Assembly: GCA_039105265.1 (NCBI GenBank)
Contig: JAPFFF010000012.1
Span: 5,146,001 to 5,210,000, forward strand
DNA: 64,000 nt
Direction: 5' to 3'
DNA from: Tritrichomonas musculus
Taxonomy: Eukaryota > Parabasalia > Tritrichomonadida > Tritrichomonadidae
The notes beneath the pieces were generated by a model. It saw only the letters and a list, made by a program, of their open reading frames with translations. It did no database searches and was not told where the DNA came from. Shown here piece after piece: positions 20,651-30,840 of this stretch (position 1 is its first letter; each line of letters begins with the position of its first letter). A program made the translations under genes and the position numbers.

Positions 20651-22693
20651 TTAAGCTATTTTACACCTTAAAAAAATAAGATATGATAACTTTTTGAATG
20701 AGGGGTGGGGAATTGATGTTACTGAAGAAGGAATTTGTATCTGTTGCAATGATGTGCATGACTTAAAAGCATAATTTTCAAGTGAAATTACTGAAGAAGG
20801 AATCGTTATTTGTTTTAATTGAGTACAATTGAAGAATAAATTTTCTGGAATATATGCAATTCCTTTTAAAATGTTCAGATTTTCGATTCCTTGAAAAATA
20901 TTAAGCTCAATTTTTGCTGAAAGAGGTAATGCTATTTCTGTCAATGATTTGCATCCGTTGAAAGCGTATTCTCCAATTATTTTGACTGTAGGAATATGTA
21001 TTTGTTTTAATGAAGGACAATCATTGAAAGCACGTTGACAAATTGAAGTTACAGAAGAAGGAATTATAACTTCTTTTAAAGATGTACATCCGTTGAACAT
21101 AAAACTTTCAATATATCTCATTGAATTTGGAATTATAACTTTTTTTAATGATTTACATTTTTGAAATGCATAATCTCCAATAGATGTCACTGAAGATGGA
21201 ATTGATATTTGTTCCAACGAAGTGCACTCGTCAAAAGCATTTTTTCCAATGGATATTATTGATGAAGGAATTGATATATACTTCAGAGATGTGCATCCTT
21301 TGAAAACAAAATCTCCAATTAAAGTCACTGATGTTGGAATTGATATTTGTATCAAAGATGAACATCCTTGGAAAGCAGCATTCCCAATTGATATAATAGA
21401 AGGAGGAATTTCCATCTGAAACAATGAAGAACAGTTTAAAAAAGCATTCTCTTCTATATAAATCACAGAAGAAGGAATTGATAATTGCTTGATATATCTA
21501 CAATTTGAAAAGTTCTTGCCAATTTGGATTCCTGGTTGAGAAAGTAATAAATTAATTAGATCTATGTTATTATTAAAAGAAGCTAATCTTAATGGAGTAA
21601 GATCTTTTGATATTGGCTTGTTTATATCGATTTCTTTTATTTTTAAGAGTTCTTCAACGAATGAAAAGTAATTATACTTACATAAATAATAAAAAATGCA
21701 TTCATGACCAAAATCATCTGGAATAAAAGACATGTTATAATATTTGTAGCAATAAGACATAAAATTGTCATCGAAATTTTGATCAATAATAGAATCAACT
21801 TGGTCAAAATTAACAAAATTTTCTTTCAAATAATTAGCCATATGATTATGATGACATTTGATTGCTTCTTCCAAATAAATTTTATCGTTCTGCTTTATAA
21901 TTTCTAAAGCATCAATGATTTCTTGATTATCTCCATGAATTGCATACTTTTTTATTCTTTTAGCTGGTTTGGCATTATTCTTAAGTAAGTATCTGAAGAT
22001 CTGAATTGAGCCAAAAAATGAAGCGTATTCAAATAGTGTAGGTGACTTTTCAAATAAGAATGGATGAGTTTCAAATGTTGACATTGTAAATTGATAATCT
22101 AATGGAAAATTTTCTTTGTTTATATAAACAATGAACTCTTCAATTAAATCTTCTCGTATTAATTTGCATAGTAAATGATCATTTTCTCCTTCCCTTCTTT
22201 TTTCATCAAAGTTTTCAGTCATTTCTTTTTCCATTTTGTCTCGTAAATCTTGGTTTAAAAAATTCTTTATTTCTGGAAAAAAGTATTCGGCATATTTTTT
22301 CTTTCTAAATTTATCATTGAAAAAAGATTCAACAATTGAATTTGTCAATGTAATGATTTTTAAATCAATAAGCATTAAAATCATGCGTTTATTTTCTTCA
22401 AAAATTTGGAGAATTTCGGAGATTGAATAATAAGTTTTGATCGAACTTTTAAAATGCACGATAATTTTTTCAATTTTTTCAAAAAAATCATTTGATCGAT
22501 AATGATTATTTGCAACTTGAGATATTATATAAAGAAATAATAGTAAGTCGTGCTTATTTTCTTCAATTTTAAGATCATTGAAAGATTTCAGTAAATTTTG
22601 GTAACTTTCTTCTAAATCGTCTTCATTTTCGATATATTGAAGAAAACACATGTAAATTGATTTTATTTTTTCCAAATACTTTAGAATAAACAT
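20651..22693 (-). CDS. DUF3447 protein with C-terminal BspA-like LRRs
   Basis: Intact 680-residue frame from ATG at 22693, with a TCACA initiator 8-12 bases upstream. Residues 1-400 are the DUF3447 N-terminus (IENEDDLEES, ANNHYRSNDFF, STFETHPFLF, the IKCHHNHMANYL signature, one ankyrin unit TPLRLASFNNNIDLINLLLS). Residues about 410-670 hold about eleven diverged LRR_5 units (QISIPSSVTSIGDYAFQKCKSL type). It is a paralogue of the gene at 4452-6431 with the same domain order. No signal peptide or transmembrane segment is visible. Probably an intracellular binding protein; its partner is unknown. Confidence 0.87.
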   Translation of the reverse strand: MFILKYLEKIKSIYMCFLQYIENEDDLEESYQNLLKSFNDLKIEENKHDLLLFLYIISQVANNHYRSNDFFEKIEKIIVHFKSSIKTYYSISEILQIFEENKRMILMLIDLKIITLTNSIVESFFNDKFRKKKYAEYFFPEIKNFLNQDLRDKMEKEMTENFDEKRREGENDHLLCKLIREDLIEEFIVYINKENFPLDYQFTMSTFETHPFLFEKSPTLFEYASFFGSIQIFRYLLKNNAKPAKRIKKYAIHGDNQEIIDALEIIKQNDKIYLEEAIKCHHNHMANYLKENFVNFDQVDSIIDQNFDDNFMSYCYKYYNMSFIPDDFGHECIFYYLCKYNYFSFVEELLKIKEIDINKPISKDLTPLRLASFNNNIDLINLLLSQPGIQIGKNFSNCRYIKQLSIPSSVIYIEENAFLNCSSLFQMEIPPSIISIGNAAFQGCSSLIQISIPTSVTLIGDFVFKGCTSLKYISIPSSIISIGKNAFDECTSLEQISIPSSVTSIGDYAFQKCKSLKKVIIPNSMRYIESFMFNGCTSLKEVIIPSSVTSICQRAFNDCPSLKQIHIPTVKIIGEYAFNGCKSLTEIALPLSAKIELNIFQGIENLNILKGIAYIPENLFFNCTQLKQITIPSSVISLENYAFKSCTSLQQIQIPSSVTSIPHPSFKKLSYLIFLRCKIA

Positions 22694-22700
22694 TAAAAAA

Positions 22701-22705
22701 TGTGA
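22701..22705 (-). promoter_or_regulatory. Initiator (Inr) TCACA
   Basis: Minus-strand TCACA fits TCAYW and lies 7 bases before the ATG at 22693, the spacing usual for trichomonad initiators. Confidence 0.45.
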
Positions 22706-23247
22706 TATATTTTTTATAAATTTTGGAAAAAAGAATTGTATTTAAAAAGTCCCTTTTATTTTCAAAAGACTGAGGATCTATTTTGGCATTGTTTTATAAA
22801 TATATATATATATTTCTCACAAATAGAAAAGAAAACAATAATAACCATTTTAGTTTAATTAACATTGATAATATTTGAATTTGAATGATGCATTTTTTTG
22901 AAAGAAAACATGACATTCAATGTTAAGTCAATTTGAAAAAAAAAATCCTTTTAAAAAAACATTTCTATATTGATTCTTTCTTCTGTTATTCGCATTTAAT
23001 ACGAAAAATAAAGGACTACATACATACTACAAAAATTTTTTTTAATAAATGAGCAGGAAAAAAGTCATTATCCATTATTTATTATTATAAAAAAAATTCA
23101 ATCAAACAAATTGCTTAAATTTACCTCATATTTGGCATTAAAATACCATCAATTTGGAAAAATATCAAGAAGTCCAAATATTAAAAGTGCATACAAATAT
23201 TTGGACTTTTAACTATTTTGATGATACTAAACAACTTCACAAAATCA
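22706..23247. other. Intergenic
   Basis: AT-rich, with an (AT)n run near 22800-22816. I see no gene or relic here. Confidence 0.45.
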
Positions 23248-23296
23248 TTCATTTCTTGAAGAAATTAGTTGAACGATAATTTCTTCAAGAAATGAA
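23248..23296. repeat. Perfect 20-bp stem hairpin
   Basis: Arm TTCATTTCTTGAAGAAATTA (23248-23267) is the exact reverse complement of 23277-23296, with a 9-base loop. The two bases outside extend it to 21 bp. Confidence 0.75.
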
Positions 23297-23587
23297 TCAT
23301 TTCAAGAACAATTGATTGAATTTGATAGATACATAAAACCCGTTGTAATTCGACCAAAATTTTTAAATTAATTCCAAAAAAGATGCATATTCAAATAATG
23401 ATTGATATCTGATGGTTTAATTCTTGTGCCTTTCTAGTGATATTTGATGATTTTGTCCTATTTATAGTTATTTTCTTGGAATTATTTTGAGATTTGTAAA
23501 CATTTAAAAGCATCATAATTAATTACTATGACTGAAGAAAGGATTGTTATTTGATTCAAATAATTCACAATTTATGTACAACAAATG

Positions 23588-23944
23588 GATTTTCCGTTAT
23601 CGAGTCCGATTCCATTATCAATTTATGAAACAAATTCATTTCTAATTAAAATCATCCAAATTTGATTGAATATGCATATTCAATTTTTTAGTTATTTGTT
23701 TATCAAAAGTGCTGGTGTAAATTCATCAATTTGGTTTTTTGCAATTTACAGTCGAAATGTAAAAATAATTCATTTGCTTGAAGATGAAAAAATTTGTTTC
23801 TCAAAGAATTCTTATATTGAATGTATTAAGCATTCAATTAGATGTCATTATAATGAGATTGCTGACTATTTTCTATATAACTATTCTGAATTGCATGATA
23901 AAAAAGAATTAAATGAAGCTCTTATTGAAAGTTGCTGTCGTTAG
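23588..23944 (+). pseudogene. DUF3447 gene relic
   Basis: MDFPLSSPIPLSIYETNSFL followed, after a frame change, by SAGVNSSIWFFAIYSRNVKI, IHLLEDEKICF, and the family signature IKHSIRCHYNEIADYFL. These line up with residues about 200-320 of the intact DUF3447 proteins in this window. Ends in a stop at 23944. The 92-codon ORF from 23666 is the largest surviving piece and is not a functional gene. Confidence 0.7.
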
Positions 23945-23974
23945 GGCAAATATCAGTATTTTCCAGAAGATCCA

Positions 23975-24105
23975 GAGATCAGTCAAGATATGAAGTCTGT
24001 ACAGGAATTGGCACTCTGAAGTTCATGTGCCAGAGATTCTGAACGAGAGCACTATGCACGACAGCAAGGTCGATGTCTATTCATTCTGTAAATTTTCGTT
24101 TAGTG
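23975..24105 (+). pseudogene. Kinase relic (activation segment)
   Basis: GIGTLKFM, a frame change at the expected APE, then PEILNESTMHDSKVDVYSF. This is the kinase stretch from the activation loop to subdomain IX. Nothing of the N-lobe is present and it directly follows the DUF3447 relic, so the region is a mosaic. Confidence 0.65.
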
Positions 24106-25160
24106 TCACAGAAAATGAAAAATCAAGTGAAATAACAAATCTTGTCTAAAAATCTTATTGTTCTGAATATGATTTGAATTATATTTTGATTTTAGACCCT
24201 TATGGAAAGATGAGCAAAAAAATGAAATCTTTTGAAAAATATAGAATTATTGAAGAAATATATGTTAAGTTTACAAATGTCAATAAATCTATTGAATTTC
24301 AATTCTTAAGAATCTGTTTTTTAGAGTTAAAAAAACATTATCTACGAAAATAAACAGTTTAATTGAAGATTTGATCATTTATGATTCTGAAAATAATAAA
24401 ATTACTGATTCAAACAAACCTCTGAGAAATTTTCAAAGTTTAAATACTAATTTTTTTTTACTCTTGATCTTTTAAAAAATGAAAAAATGCAAAGAAAAAG
24501 AAATTTAACTCCTCAAAAACGAGAGTCACGAAATGAAATTCATCAAAGACAGATTTGAAATGGTTATTGGTTCAGAAGACGAAGACGAAAAATCACCTAA
24601 AAAAGAAAAATTCAATAAAAAAGATCAAATAACATTTAAAAGTAAATTTGGTCTGGCTGACAGTTATCAAAAAACATCTAAAAAAACATCTAAAAATCGT
24701 ACCAAAGGCTAAAAATTATACTCCTCAACTCAAAAAGAATTCCTTTTTTAGATGCTGATGAATCTGATGCATTGGACATGAAAAAAGTGCCACAGAAAAA
24801 GAGATCGTAATCTGTTTCCAGATATAAACCTAATATCAAATCAATATGTGATTCAACTCAAATTTTAAGTTTTTACAAATTCCGTTTTAAAAATTTAACA
24901 AAAAGAATACAAATAGAAGATAATTCATCACTTCAAATTCAAGAACAAAGCATTAAAAAAGAATTGGATCTCAAATTAATCTATTTGGTGGTCTAATAAC
25001 AAATATGACTGTTACTAATGCCAAAGAGGCTTTGTTTATAAATTTTCAATCAGTATCACTTATATATATATCATTGTTTTATTGTGTTAAAATTGGCTTT
25101 TTCTGGATATACAGTTATCAAAATATCTAATACATGCCAAGTAATATTAAAGAATCAATC
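24106..25160 (+). pseudogene. Unrecognised decayed coding region
   Basis: Coding-like but broken stretches on the plus strand, for example YILILDPYGKMSKKMKSFEK, IIEEIYVKFTNVNKSIEF, then lysine-rich and acidic sequence, and SLQIQEQSIKKELD near 24930. I cannot name the family. Many stops and frame changes. Confidence 0.35.
24922..24975 (+). repeat. Flanking duplication, left copy
   Basis: 24929-24953 is identical over 25 bp to 25907-25931 and the similarity continues more weakly for about 25 bp. The two copies bracket the minus-strand kinase relic. Confidence 0.75.
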
Positions 25161-25925
25161 AAAATTACATAAAAATTCATTAAGAAAATTCAAAGAAAAG
25201 AGCATTTATTTGAAATATCAATGAATGAGGGACGATCTGTTGGGCCTTCTGACCAGCAATTCTCCATGAGACTTGCCCAGTATCCTCTTCTTTCATTTGG
25301 TTCATGATTTTTGTACCAATTGGTCTCTCTAATGTTTGGTCTATAGTTTTCATTTCTAACTTTACCAAGAATAGCGATGATTGCTTAGTGCGAGAAGCTA
25401 AAATAAGAGGATCGAAAATGAATAGACGTCGATTTTAGTAGAATAGGAGCTCCTATTCAGAAGTTAAGGGGCCTTGTAGACAGCTATAGCATTCAAAAGT
25501 TTTTGAGGTACGTTTCTCTTCTTTCCGTTCTTTATGGAGACTGCGTTTGCGAATCCTCCAATCTTCGGGTGGAAGTCTTGATCGAAGAAAACACTTTCTG
25601 GACGCAAGTCACCAAGGATGATCCTGTGCTGGTGCATGGAGGCAATTCCAGCAGCAATACCGAGGATGCTGATTGCCTTTATTGTCTCCCAATTACGAGG
25701 TGCATTTCCTTTGGCAACGGCGCTTATCAAATCAGCTAAGGAGCCGTTTACATGCAATGGAGTGACTTTTTTACAAAGCGCGTAAAAGCTATCAGAATAA
25801 GAATCTTCAAGTGAATCTTTTCCTGTAACTATTTCGTAGGCTAGCATGGCAAATGAATATACATCAACGGAAAATCCATATTCTTCGTTGCCTTCAAACA
25901 ATTCAACACTTCAAATTCAAGAACA
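25160..25925 (-). pseudogene. Scrambled TKL kinase relic
   Basis: Read on the minus strand the kinase parts come in the wrong order. First the end of a C-lobe (FEGNEEYGFSVDVYSFAMLA, YEIVTGKDS), then an earlier part (HVNGSLADLI, ISILGIAAGIASMHQHRII, LGDLRPESVFF, PKIGGFANAV, VYKAP), then KIDVYSFSILLF, and in another frame GYWASLMENCWSEGPTDRPSF. At least two kinase copies were joined. The catalytic loop reads GDLRPES instead of RDLKPEN and DFG reads GFA, so even the intact 145-codon frame is a degenerate kinase. Confidence 0.7.
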
Positions 25926-25955
25926 AAGCATCAAATAAGAATTTGATATTCTTAA
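25900..25955 (+). repeat. Flanking duplication, right copy
   Basis: Right-hand copy of the 24922-24975 segment. The plus-strand relic frame (LQIQEQSIK, stop, EFDILKDEQLLFNF) resumes here, which suggests that the kinase block was inserted into an older gene. Confidence 0.7.
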
Positions 25956-26035
25956 AGACGAACAACTTCTTTTCAATTTTGTGAGTGCTGATAGAAAAAG
26001 TGAAAAAATTGAGAGCAAAAATATCGGTTTTATTT

Positions 26036-26154
26036 AAAAACTAGGTTTGAGTGTCCACTCTCAATTGTGGACAGTCCTGTCCAAAAATGAAAGAGGACAG
26101 GGATAGTTTCATAACTTTTTCAAAGAAAATTCGTTTGGACTGCCTAGTTTAAAA
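26036..26154. mobile_element. Possible MITE / palindromic element
   Basis: AAAACTAGG at the left matches CCTAGTTT at the right as an inverted pair. The inside holds two further inverted pairs, TGTCCAC/GTGGACA and CCTGTCC/GGACAGG. Size (about 119 bp) and GTCC-rich ends resemble small IS630/mariner-type elements. Weak because the outer repeat is short. Confidence 0.35.
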
Positions 26155-26603
26155 ACTGTAATATTATAATTGAGGTGAATTTGGAGTCAAAACCCATTTT
26201 AATTCTTGATCTTGATCAAAATAAGGATTTGAAAGTAATTATAAAAATTAAAAGTGATGAAATTGGATTTTTTTCCAAACTTTAAAAATTTCATGAAAGA
26301 TCATTAAATACTGCAGAAACTTGATCACCTGAGCATACTTAAAACATATAGAATATTCGGGCCGTTTCAAAAAGTTTAATTTCAATAAAAATAATATAAT
26401 CTTTATTAATTTATTAGAAAAAAACACGATTAAAGGTTTAACATGTGTTACGCTTTTATTGCGATATGTCAAGCGATTATAATTTTAACAAATTTGTAGC
26501 ATTGTAGAAAAAATAATAGAATTTTTGAAAACAATAATATATTTGAATGTATAAATGGCCAAAGTAATTTTTTTATTTCAAAAATCAACTTTACCTTAAA
26601 AAC
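26155..26603. other. Intergenic
   Basis: AT-rich spacer upstream of the discoidin-domain gene. The minus-strand open stretch 26248-26472 has no recognisable feature and I reject it as a gene. Confidence 0.4.
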
Positions 26604-26608
26604 TCATA
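26604..26608 (+). promoter_or_regulatory. Initiator (Inr) TCATA
   Basis: TCATA fits TCAYW and lies 2-6 bases before the ATG at 26611. Confidence 0.4.
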
Positions 26609-26610
26609 TA

Positions 26611-27891
26611 ATGTGCCAAATTCAGCTTAAGATCGAAAGTTTTAAAGAAATTCCTCTTCAATCATACAACAAAGATTTTACATTTATTGTTAACGGAAAA
26701 GAATTTTACACAAGCAAAATTGAATCTGATCTTCTCTCATCAAAAATCAGCAAAATTCATTTAAACGATCCCACATTTGACAATATTATAATTAACACAC
26801 AAGCGCAAGGAGATTTCTCACAATTTCTTCGACTTAGTAATTTTTCAACGAATTCAATCCCAGAAAATGAACTTGATTTCATCAATGAACTAATTGACAT
26901 TTTAGGGAGTGAACATATTACAAGCTTAACTTGCGATCAAAAACTTACTGTTGATAATATATTTCAAATTATGAAAAAACACCAAAAAAGATCCAGATTT
27001 GACCAGGAAAGTCATTCTGAAATAATTGAATTCATTTCTTCACATTTTGGCCAACTAATTTCATCAAAAAAAGAAGAATTTTATGATTTTGATGTAAACT
27101 CACTTTTTGAGATAATCAGTAACGATCATTTACAACTGAATTCTGAAGACCAACTTTTAGAGTTTGTCAACGAGCTATATAAGCTAGATACCAAGTATTC
27201 CATTTTATACGATGAAATTTTGTTTGAAAATGTATCGTCCAAAACAATTCAAGAATTCATTCAAATTTTTGACACTGAAAAAATGAGTCAAATGACATGG
27301 ATACATCTTTGCGACCGTTTAAAAATTGAAATTCAAGTAGCTCAAAGAGTAAGCCAATCGTCACGTTATGATAAAAAAGAAAGTTTTTCAATTCCATTCA
27401 CTGGCAAAGAATTTGAAGGCATCATTTCACATATTCAAAAATTGAATCAAAATTGTGACAATTGTATTGATGTCACTTCATCATCTATCTATTGTAATGA
27501 CGAGGAATTCAATCCACGCAAAGCAATCTTGTTTGATGAAACAAAAAAAAGTTTCGGCTCTTTGAATCAAAAAGGAAGCTGGATTTGTATTGATTTCAAA
27601 GAATATAAAGTAAGTCCTTCACATTACACAATAAGATCATCTCACGCTTTCTGCAATCTCCCAAAAAGTTGGGTCATTGAGGGCTCCAATGATTGCGATC
27701 AGTGGGAAGTTCTGGATGAAGAAATTAATAATTCATCAATCAAACAAAATAACGTGGTCCATACATTCGAAATGAACAAGCCGAGTTCAAAGGCATTTCG
27801 ATATATTAGAATGAAAAATACTGGACCGGACTGGGGTGGCTCTAATTATTTATTTATTAATGCAATCGAATTTTATGGGAAACTGATTTGA
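26611..27891 (+). CDS. F5/8 type C (discoidin)-domain protein with BTB-like N-terminus
   Basis: Intact 426-residue frame. Residues about 20-95 (KDFTFIVNGKEFYTSKIESD...) have the look of a degenerate BTB/POZ domain. Residues about 125-225 are BACK-like helices (DFDVNSLFEIISNDHLQLNS...ELYKLDTKYSILYDEILFENV). Residues about 285-424 form an F5/8 type C fold: ITSSSIYCN-like start, GSWICIDFKEYKVSPSHYTI, SWVIEGSNDCDQWEVLDEE, FRYIRMKNTGP, INAIEFYGKL. Intracellular BTB-BACK-discoidin proteins of this type are common in trichomonads. No signal peptide is present, so a surface adhesin role is unlikely. Possibly a cullin-3 adaptor, but that is inference only. Confidence 0.8.
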   Translation: MCQIQLKIESFKEIPLQSYNKDFTFIVNGKEFYTSKIESDLLSSKISKIHLNDPTFDNIIINTQAQGDFSQFLRLSNFSTNSIPENELDFINELIDILGSEHITSLTCDQKLTVDNIFQIMKKHQKRSRFDQESHSEIIEFISSHFGQLISSKKEEFYDFDVNSLFEIISNDHLQLNSEDQLLEFVNELYKLDTKYSILYDEILFENVSSKTIQEFIQIFDTEKMSQMTWIHLCDRLKIEIQVAQRVSQSSRYDKKESFSIPFTGKEFEGIISHIQKLNQNCDNCIDVTSSSIYCNDEEFNPRKAILFDETKKSFGSLNQKGSWICIDFKEYKVSPSHYTIRSSHAFCNLPKSWVIEGSNDCDQWEVLDEEINNSSIKQNNVVHTFEMNKPSSKAFRYIRMKNTGPDWGGSNYLFINAIEFYGKLI

Positions 27892-28495
27892 TAAAAAGTT
27901 TAAAAAAGAAGACCACTGCAAGCAAAATAAATTTAAAATGCTTTTTTCTTCTTAAAAATGTAAAATATATAATGTATTTCAAATTATAAAATAATATATT
28001 TTTAATATTTATTAATAGTATATATATGTAATATTTTTGTGGTAGGAATACACATAAAAAGAAATAATGAAAATTTGAAAAATAATATTTAATAAGGAGC
28101 ACGACTTTGGCGGTTATTGAAAATCGTCGTTTCGACTTCATATTGAAATATTACATACTATATTGGTTTTTAATATAGACCAAAAAAAATCTATCGTAGG
28201 GGAAAAACATTATTCATGTTTGAAAAATCCAAGTTATCAAAAAGTTTAACTTTTCAGAACTAACGTACGAATTTTAATTCTAAACGTTTTTACATGTTTT
28301 ATTGAAGTGGTGTAAATGCACAGAATTAAATCGATTTATCGACAAATGAAAGAAAAATATCAAAGTATATTTTATATAACGATTTTATATTTATTTATAT
28401 AATTTAATTATGAATATATCATATTGTAAATGAGATAGTGTCTAATATATATGTTATTTGAATTAATCTGAATATTCAGAATTTTTTTTTTCAAA
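27892..28495. other. Intergenic between discoidin gene and GH51 gene
   Basis: AT-rich spacer without a recognised gene. Long T tract directly before the GH51 start. No clear TCAYW initiator adjoins the first ATG at 28496. Confidence 0.45.
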
Positions 28496-30463
28496 ATGAT
28501 TATTTTTTTATTTCTACTTCAACTTAGTATGGAAGACAAATCACAGCATTTACACAAAATGATTATCCAAGCCAATAATATTGGGACTGATATTTCGCCC
28601 ACAATGTATGGAATCTTTTTCGAAGATATTAATTATGGAGCCGATGGCGGGCTTTATGGCGAAAAACTTAAAAATCGAGCCTTTCAATTCCACGATAATT
28701 TCATGGGCTGGACACGTTTTGGCAATGTTCAATTATATGATGATGGACCATTTGAAAACAATCCACACTATATCAGATTAGGCAATCCAGAGCATCCCCA
28801 ACGCCACACTGGAATCGAGAATGAAGGCTTTTTTGGCATTGGTGTTGAAGAAGGCAGTCAATACCGTTTTTCCGTATATGGCCGTTGTAACGGGAGCAAA
28901 CAAGAACTCAAAGTCCAATTAATTAAGAATGACTCGATGGATGAAGACCAAGCCTTTGAAGACAAAAAACTCGTTATTGATTCTACTGACTGGCAAAAGT
29001 ATGAACTGATTCTAACCGCCAATCGCACAGAAATCAAATCACATTTCCGTATATTTTTAACAACGGACGGAGACGTAGATTTGTGTCACTTTTCACTCTT
29101 TCCGGTTGACACGTTCAAAGGACGAGTCAACGGGATGCGGAAAGATTTAGCACAAGCCTTATTTGACCTAAAACCGGGAATTTTTCGGTTTCCTGGCGGT
29201 TGTGTCGTTGAAGGTGTTGATGAAAAAAACCGTTATCAATGGAAAAAAACGGTTGGCCAACTAGAAAATCGACCACTTAATGAAAACCTTTGGGGTTACA
29301 GCACAACTGCCCGCTTCTTTCCGGACTACTTCCAGAGCGGTGGTCTCGGTTTCTATGAGTATTTTCAGCTCGCTGAAGACATCGGTGCTGAGCCCCTTCC
29401 TGTATTGAATGTGGGTCTAATTTGCCAAGCGAGGAACCCCGACGATGTCCAAATTCCGGTTAGTGAAGTGAGTCAATTTGTGCAGGATGCTTTGGACCTC
29501 ATTGAATTTGCCAACGGGGACTGTGACAGAACGAAATGGGGCCAATTACGGAAGGAAATGGGGCACCCGAAACCGTTTAATTTGAAATATTTGGCCATCG
29601 GAAACGAGCAATGGGGAATTATCTTTCCTGAGCGGTTTGAGCGGTTTATAACCGCCATACGTAAAGAACATCCAGAGATAAAAATAGTCGGTTCCGCGGG
29701 CCCCGATCCTGAAGGCTCCAAGTTTGATTACATGTGGAATGAGATGCGTTTGTTGAAGCCTGATCTCGTCGACGAGCACTACTATCGTGACGAGAACTGG
29801 TTCCTTTCTCGCGGTGACCGTTACGACGGTTATGATCGTTCCGGACCGAAAGTTTTCGCGGGCGAATACGCATGCCATGGCTCTGGCAGGAAGTACAACC
29901 ATTTCAACGCTTCTTTGATGGAGGCAGCCTTCATGACGGGCATCGAAAGAAACGCAGACATCGTGCGAATGGCAACTTACGCGCCTCTCTTCGCCCACGT
30001 CGAAGGGTGGCAGTGGAGGCCTGATTTGATTTGGTTCGATAGTCTTCGCTCCGTTCGCACTTGCAGCTATTACGTGCAGCAACTTTTCTCTCTCAACAAA
30101 GGAACAAATCTGATCAAGATCACTTTGGACGGAAATCCTGTCTGCGGAAAAGCTGGCCAGGAAGGTCTGTATGCGAGCTCCGTCTGGGACGCGAGTGAGA
30201 AAGCTTTCATTGTCAAAGTTGTGAATACTGGTGATGTGAAACAGAGCTTATCTTTGAATTTCGAAGGTTTGGACGAATCCGTGAAGTTGACAAATGGAAA
30301 GAGAACAACTTTTCATTCCGACGACCTTCTAACTGAGAATACTCTTGATGAGCCATATCGAGTGATACCGATTGAAAGCAAAATTTCAATTGATGGTCAT
30401 GTTCTTGTGACTGACATTCCAGCTAAAACTTTTGAAGTTTATAAATTTATTAAAGAAGAATAA
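28496..30463 (+). CDS. GH51 alpha-L-arabinofuranosidase
   Basis: Intact 655-residue frame of the usual length for the longer GH51 enzymes. Order: SPTMYGIFFEDINYGADGGL (N-terminal GH51 hallmark), a CBM4-like sandwich at about 55-215, and the (beta/alpha)8 barrel with FRFPGGCVVEG, the acid/base glutamate in GNEQWG (E371) and the nucleophile in GEYAC (E457). A C-terminal beta domain follows (about 510-650). Releases terminal arabinose from plant-type polysaccharides. The first ATG gives MIIFLFLLQLS, a possible short signal peptide; the second ATG (28529, MEDKSQ) would make a cytosolic enzyme. GC is high: bases 29761-29820 are 33/60 G+C, while 28561-28620 are 21/60. This points to transfer from bacteria with partial drift to host composition. 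Confidence 0.93.
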   Translation: MIIFLFLLQLSMEDKSQHLHKMIIQANNIGTDISPTMYGIFFEDINYGADGGLYGEKLKNRAFQFHDNFMGWTRFGNVQLYDDGPFENNPHYIRLGNPEHPQRHTGIENEGFFGIGVEEGSQYRFSVYGRCNGSKQELKVQLIKNDSMDEDQAFEDKKLVIDSTDWQKYELILTANRTEIKSHFRIFLTTDGDVDLCHFSLFPVDTFKGRVNGMRKDLAQALFDLKPGIFRFPGGCVVEGVDEKNRYQWKKTVGQLENRPLNENLWGYSTTARFFPDYFQSGGLGFYEYFQLAEDIGAEPLPVLNVGLICQARNPDDVQIPVSEVSQFVQDALDLIEFANGDCDRTKWGQLRKEMGHPKPFNLKYLAIGNEQWGIIFPERFERFITAIRKEHPEIKIVGSAGPDPEGSKFDYMWNEMRLLKPDLVDEHYYRDENWFLSRGDRYDGYDRSGPKVFAGEYACHGSGRKYNHFNASLMEAAFMTGIERNADIVRMATYAPLFAHVEGWQWRPDLIWFDSLRSVRTCSYYVQQLFSLNKGTNLIKITLDGNPVCGKAGQEGLYASSVWDASEKAFIVKVVNTGDVKQSLSLNFEGLDESVKLTNGKRTTFHSDDLLTENTLDEPYRVIPIESKISIDGHVLVTDIPAKTFEVYKFIKEE

Positions 30464-30840
30464 TTAAGTAAATTTTAATATGATTTGGAAATTATAATTT
30501 TTTTTTTTTTTTTTTTTTTGTTTGTTTTTAAGAATTAGATATAGATTTTAATCAATTTTTTTGGATATTATGATACTTTCTTTAATTTATTTTCAAAGAT
30601 AAAGAAATTAAAAATTTGTTTGAAAATTGAATATGCGATATTTTAAAAATTTAATGTGCTTTTTTTTTTATTATAGTAGCAGTGTTTGCACTTTTGCTAT
30701 TTGATATTTCAAAAATCATCAAAATTCATCAAAAATTCATCAAATATTTCAGTAAAATATCAGAATATTTCTAATATTTTTATTTTCATCTGGTTAACAA
30801 TTATAATTTAAAAAAAATTTGGAAAAATAACGAATAATAT
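30464..30840. other. Intergenic after GH51
   Basis: Extremely AT-rich. A T run covers about 30499-30519. No gene or relic seen. Confidence 0.45.

Noticed and set aside
29473-30082. Minus-strand frames of 75-178 codons inside the GH51 gene
   Set aside because: High GC lowers stop frequency on the opposite strand. The sense frame carries the full enzyme with both catalytic residues.
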